From: Balaenoptera acutorostrata
Taxonomy: Eukaryota > Chordata > Mammalia > Artiodactyla > Balaenopteridae
DNA length: 64,000 nt
Direction: 5' to 3'
Assembly (NCBI RefSeq): GCF_949987535.1
Contig: NC_080082.1
Coordinates: 45,645,374 to 45,709,373 of the forward strand
Below, one piece after another: positions 59,855-64,000 of the stretch. The notes beneath the pieces are model-generated. The model ran no database searches. It worked only from the letters and a program-made list of their open reading frames with translations, and was not told where the DNA came from. Position 1 is the stretch's first letter; each line of letters begins with the position of its first letter. Position numbers and translations under genes: made by a program.

Positions 59855-62615
59855 TGGGAGCCGGGACAAGTCCTTCACAAGAGGGGTAGATGCACGGGAG
59901 GGCCGCCCCAGGGCTGGAGGAGACGCACTTGCCTTGGCGTCCACATTTGTTCCCAAGGGACCTGAAAGGGTGACGGAACCTCCTCAGTCACTTCAGTAGC
60001 TCCTGTGGCAGGTAACTCTTTCCCATTGTAGAATCTGGCCAATTCGGTGACTTCTGGGGGAAGCACCCCCAGCTCAGCCACTGCGGCTGGCTGTCCTCTC
60101 TCTCCCTGGCTGTGAACTGGAGTTGAACTCACTTTCTTGCTGCAGAAGAGGCCCTGGGGAGAGTCCAACTGGTGCTTTTGAGGACGACCCCTCAGGCCAA
60201 GAAGGGGGCCAGATGGGAGCTTGTCGGGGCTTGCAGCTTTGTGGCATGTGTGTCCTGGCAGCTGGTCACCCCACACCAGGGGCCAGCCCTGAGGCGGGCA
60301 GCAGGAAGAGGCAGGGTGGAGCTCCACACCAGGGAGTGAGGGGCAGGCCCCCGGCTCCAGCTCACCTGCCCTGACCACCCTGTCATTGTCGCCAGTGGTT
60401 CATGGGCAGGGGGAGGGCACGAGTCAGGTGTCATGTGGAGTGTGGACTCCTGTTGGGACCCTGCAGGTAGAGCCTGTGAGAGCTTGTCAGATGTACACTG
60501 GGAAAGAGGCTCTCTGCATTTTACCCAAACTAACCTGACTTCAGAACTGTCCATACCTGTCCCACAGAGGATCAGGTGAGTCATCGGGGGGCGGGGGGGG
60601 CGGGTGCGGGATATACCCACCTCATATGTCAAGATGTCCAGCGTCATAGAGGATGGTGGGCACTGCAGACAGTGCCAGTGTTCTTTTTGGATGGTGGGTC
60701 ATGAACTAAATACAGACCCACTATGAGAATGAGTGGAAACAATTTCTTCTGGTACATATCAGACCTCAATTGCCCTTTATTTTCTGTGAATGAAAACGTC
60801 ATAATCATAAGCCTGGCTATTAACCCAGAGACAAGTGCATTTTCTAATGTTTAAGAAACGGCTCCGGGCAGAGCACATACTTCAGCCAGAACTTGACCTT
60901 CACACACAGTCAGGCTTTACCCACCCTGCTGGGCTATTTGGGCAGCTCACTCCCCTCCCCGGGGCCTGGGGAGTGGGGGTGGGGAAGTCTAGAAGACTCT
61001 TAGACCCCTTTCATCTTGCTTTTCCCCTCCTCTCCTCTCCCTTCCCAAATGTTTCCACGGCCTGAGGGTAACTTTCAAGGGTCTCATCCACTGAGCAGAG
61101 AACTAGGGTTTGTAGATGCTAAGGATTTGGGGATTTCTTGTCTACCTGTGTTTGAGCCTCGAGCAGGCAGTGAGGTCGTGTTATCTCTGAGGGGCCCGGT
61201 GTGCCCGGTGGGGCTGGGAAGACCCTCTTTTAGCTCCTTTCCCACCGGGCACCTTCCCACCGGCTCTCCCTGTCTGGGGCCTGCATGCCCTGGAGACAGG
61301 GTCCTGCCCCCGGAGGGGCACTGCCAGGGCCCCGCCCTCAGTGCTGCTCAAGGCTTGCTCTTCCCCTCCTGGGGGCTGACTTGGCAGGGCTGCAGGAAGT
61401 GGAGAGCGTCGCGGTCATGGTGGAGGGCTCCAGTGCTGGCCCTCAGGAGCTGTGAGACCCAGCAAGGGCTCCTTAGCCTCTCCGCGCTTCCGTGTCCTAG
61501 AGCCCGCCGGAGGAGAGGCTGTCAACAGCCGCGTAAACTGTATTGAGTTCCAAAGCTAGGAAGTGGTGGAGCTGAGATTCTAGCCACGTCTGTCTGACCT
61601 CTTGCCTTTTAGTTCCACTGTTGGGTCGTGCTGGGGATGGGGTGAATGCAGCCAAAAGCAGAAGCCCTGCTCGCCAGCCCCATGTCCCGCTCCACGCTGG
61701 CCAAGATCAGCCCTGTTAGGACAGGCTCTGGGAAGCTCAGACAAGTACTCCTTCCCTCTCTGTGTGTCTCGGGGGAGGTTGTCCTCACATCTTTTCCAGA
61801 AGAGAAGCAAGGAAGGGGGTGGCCCCGCGCTTGCTCAGCTCTGCTGAGGATCGACTGGGACCCGGCCCAAGCTGCACACTTAGGCTTAAAGTGACTCCCC
61901 AAAGCTGCGGTTTCAGGGATCCCCTAACCTCTACTCAAGGTCACATGCGTAGCAAGTCACAAGTGTCTGGCGGCCGTGTCCCCAGGGTGACAGAGAGGAT
62001 GGGGCCCCAGGAGCAGGGCCTGGTGACAGAGGACCCAGCTCTCTTCCTGTGCAGCTTGCCCGAGTCTCAGTTCCCCGTCCCTCCCAGCTCTACCACGCGC
62101 TGCCGGTCCTGTTTCTGTCTCCGTGCTCTCCTGCGCAGGCCAGTGCTGGAAGGTGGCCTGGGTGAGGGTGGTGGGCCAGAGGACAGGACAGGAGGCGGGG
62201 GCACAGGGCTGGCGCCAGCTCGCAGCCCTCCCCAGCCACCGACTCTTTCCAGAGAGGAGCGGGGAAGCCCCCACGGGCAGGTGAAGAGAAAGGGAAGAGG
62301 CTCCCCAGCTCCTCCTTCCCGGTCAGCACCGGCCTCCGAGGTGTGAATTAGGAGGCAGAGTCATCATCTGGGAAGCCTTCCAGAGGAGGGGCTGCCGGGT
62401 TCTTTGTTGTCGCTCCTGGTGGCACTAAGAACTGAACCAAGCGGCCACTTTGCACTGGCCGCGCCGAGCAGAATGCTCTGGGCCGTCACTGTGCCCTGGA
62501 CCCACCTAGGGTGGTCCCAGGGAAGGACCCGCGATCTGCTGGGGGGCTGAGTCTGCTGTTGTGGGTGTAGGGGGTTTAGCAGTTCAAACTGACCCTAGCT
62601 TCTGGGAATAGAGCA
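59855..62615. other. GC-rich intronic sequence with weak MIR traces at 61440-61615
   Basis: Overlapping frames of up to 194 codons on both strands are attributable to GC content. 61555-61610 (ctaggaagtggtggagctga) resembles the inverted MIR end. A G-rich run is at about 60587-60608. Confidence 0.5.
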
Positions 62616-62621
62616 TTCAAC

Positions 62622-63265
62622 ACGCAGTTGTGACTGTGTGTGTGTATGTCGGAAGGCTAGTGTGTGTCTGAACGTTTGTTGTCTGTGTTGGGATATGACT
62701 TGGTGTGCGAGTGGTCGCGCTGTCTTGGGCTGGTGTTGCTGTGTGAGTATCTGTAAGGCGCTTTAATTTTTTGGATGCAGTTGCCGAGGGTGGATGTATT
62801 ACCGTGTGGTGCTGTGAGTGTGGGGGGTGGATGTGTGTTGGGCCGTGGTTGTACTGGGATGGGAGTGGACATGCACGCACCGGGTACGTGTATCGGTGTG
62901 TACGGGTGAGGGTGAGTTGGGATACGAAGCTCATTACGTGTGTGTGGGCATTGCGGTGTGGTTAGGGTGTGGGATCAGGGTTTGCAGATATGTTGCTGTG
63001 GCTGTGTGGTTTGGGGGAGTGCATATTTGTGTGTTGACACATGCTAGTAGGGGTGTGTGTGTTGAGATGTATGTAACGGTGTGCGGGGTATGTGTTGATA
63101 TAGGTGTCAGGTGTGCGGTGTGTGGTCGTGTGTGTTGGTGCATTGATGCATGTGTTAGTGAAGATGCGTGTGCTGGGATGTGTGTATCTGTGTGTGTCTG
63201 CCTGTGTTGGTATGGGTGTTGAGGTGTGTGTTGTGTGGCTAAGGATGTGTGTGGTGGGTGGCACG
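62622..63265 (+). repeat. GT-rich degenerate satellite/minisatellite
   Basis: About 640 bases on the + strand are strongly G/T biased, built from variants of tgtgtgttgg, gtgtgggat and ggtgtgtgtgttgag with no fixed period. Open frames on both strands here are products of the repeat (Cys/Val/Gly-rich on +, His/Thr/Pro-rich on -). Confidence 0.85.
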
Positions 63266-63269
63266 ATGG

Positions 63270-63635
63270 CCTCCTCTTACATAGGGAGGCTGACCTCCTT
63301 GAAGCATCGTGACCTTTTAGCCTTCCCTGCGGGAAGAGAAGCTGGTCCTGAGCCCAGCCCTGCCCCTTAGAGCATTGCTAATGGAGTCTCCCCTGCCTGT
63401 TGCCGCCTCAGCCTCGGGCGGAAGCTCTGGCTCCTGGGTTATGAGTTGGCACATGCAGCGGGGGCCGTCTTCCAGCATCTCACAGCCAAGCCCTCTGAGG
63501 CCTCGTGCTCCTCCTGGAAGAAGCTGGGGCTTGAGGGTTGGGGTCCCCATCCAGGGAACCTCTGTTCTGGGTTCAGCCAGCAAGTGTGTGGAGTGGGCCT
63601 GAGAGCTCCGAGAGGACAGGGGTTGCGCTGTCCTC
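63270..63635. other. Intronic sequence
   Basis: GC-rich, nothing recognised. Confidence 0.5.
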
Positions 63636-63639
63636 AGGT

Positions 63640-63725
63640 GTGTTCCCATCGTGGTCCCTGGCGCTGGGCACGGGATGCAGCAGGTGTTCGGGGGATGCTC
63701 GTTGACTCTTACGGAATAAAATGAA
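63640..63725 (+). mobile_element. L2 3'-end fragment (degraded)
   Basis: gtccctggcgctgggcacgg, gatgcagcaggtgttcgggg and cgttgactcttacggaataa follow the L2 terminus order. Confidence 0.55.
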
Positions 63726-64000
63726 ATGTGCTCTCCTGGGACAAAGGGCGCTTGCCCAGGAGCCAGCCAGGCCTCGGGCCTGCCCACCACTCCCCCTCGA
63801 GGTGCCAAAGAACCTGAAATCACAGTGCAGAGCCTGCACCACAGACCTGCAGTGAGTCCCTGTGAGCTGGCAGGCGTCCCTCTGCCAGGAGCGGGAGGAC
63901 CCAAGGGCATGAGGGAGCCTGGGGGTCAGAGACGGGCCCAGGGCGGGTGAGTACCCCTCTGGGGGCAAGTCCTCTCGGGGATGGGCTCAGTCTGCCATCA

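Larger units (their letters stand above)
50275..64000 (+). other. ZNF536: ZNF536 intron downstream of the first coding exon (incomplete)
   Basis: The next ZNF536 coding exon, which should start with the rest of an Asp codon and carry the next pair of C2H2 fingers, is not found in any + frame up to 64000. The intron is therefore at least 13.7 kb long. It contains AT-rich unique blocks, an L1 fragment with a nested hAT element, L2 and MIR traces, and a GT-rich satellite. Confidence 0.8.

Noticed and set aside
62617..63264. Cys/Val-rich and His/Thr-rich frames near the right end
   Set aside because: They are translations of the GT-rich satellite in different frames.

Overview
The window is nuclear DNA from a placental mammal. 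It holds one protein-coding exon, the large first coding exon of ZNF536 on the + strand (coding part 48105-50274), and about 62 kb of what is best read as flanking ZNF536 intron. The lineage is suggested by the repeats. Two SINEs (26288-26620 and 34989-35358) are tRNA-derived CHR-type elements found in cetaceans, hippos and, as older copies, ruminants. A short 5'-truncated L1 tail of cetartiodactyl type lies at 19903-20185. I recognise no ruminant BovB/Bov-tA, pig PRE1 or primate Alu elements. A whale or dolphin is the most likely source; this is an inference from repeat families, not a species identification.

Layout. 1-16 kb: mixed-GC sequence with ancient L2, MIR and L1 fragments. It includes a repeat-free, homeodomain/POU-motif-rich block at 12345-12800 that looks like a conserved regulatory element. 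16.4-27.4 kb: an AT-rich valley made mostly of minus-strand L1 fragments, with many microsatellites, one CHR SINE and a 98%-identical inverted repeat (16577-16830 against 18242-18498). 27.4-48.1 kb: unique sequence with scattered MIR and L2 copies and the second CHR SINE, which carries an internal 24-bp triplication. 48103-50274: the ZNF536 exon, GC- and CpG-rich, bounded by a clear 3' splice site and a CAG|GTAGGT 5' splice site. 50275-64000: the next intron, with AT-rich unique blocks that look like conserved noncoding DNA, a hAT element nested in an L1, and a 640-bp GT-rich degenerate satellite near the right end.

The exon encodes residues 1-723 plus the first base of codon 724, including seven C2H2 zinc fingers. 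ZNF536 is known as a nuclear C2H2 factor that restrains neuronal differentiation and retinoic-acid-responsive transcription. The remaining coding exons, with the last fingers and the C-terminus, are not seen here and should lie downstream. The non-coding DNA may hold long-range enhancers for this developmental regulator. I found no RNA genes, no CRISPR arrays, no prokaryotic features and no second convincing protein-coding gene. The most unusual structures are the young inverted duplication in old L1 sequence, the SINE internal triplication, a 397-codon antisense open frame in the downstream intron, and several CNE-like blocks.
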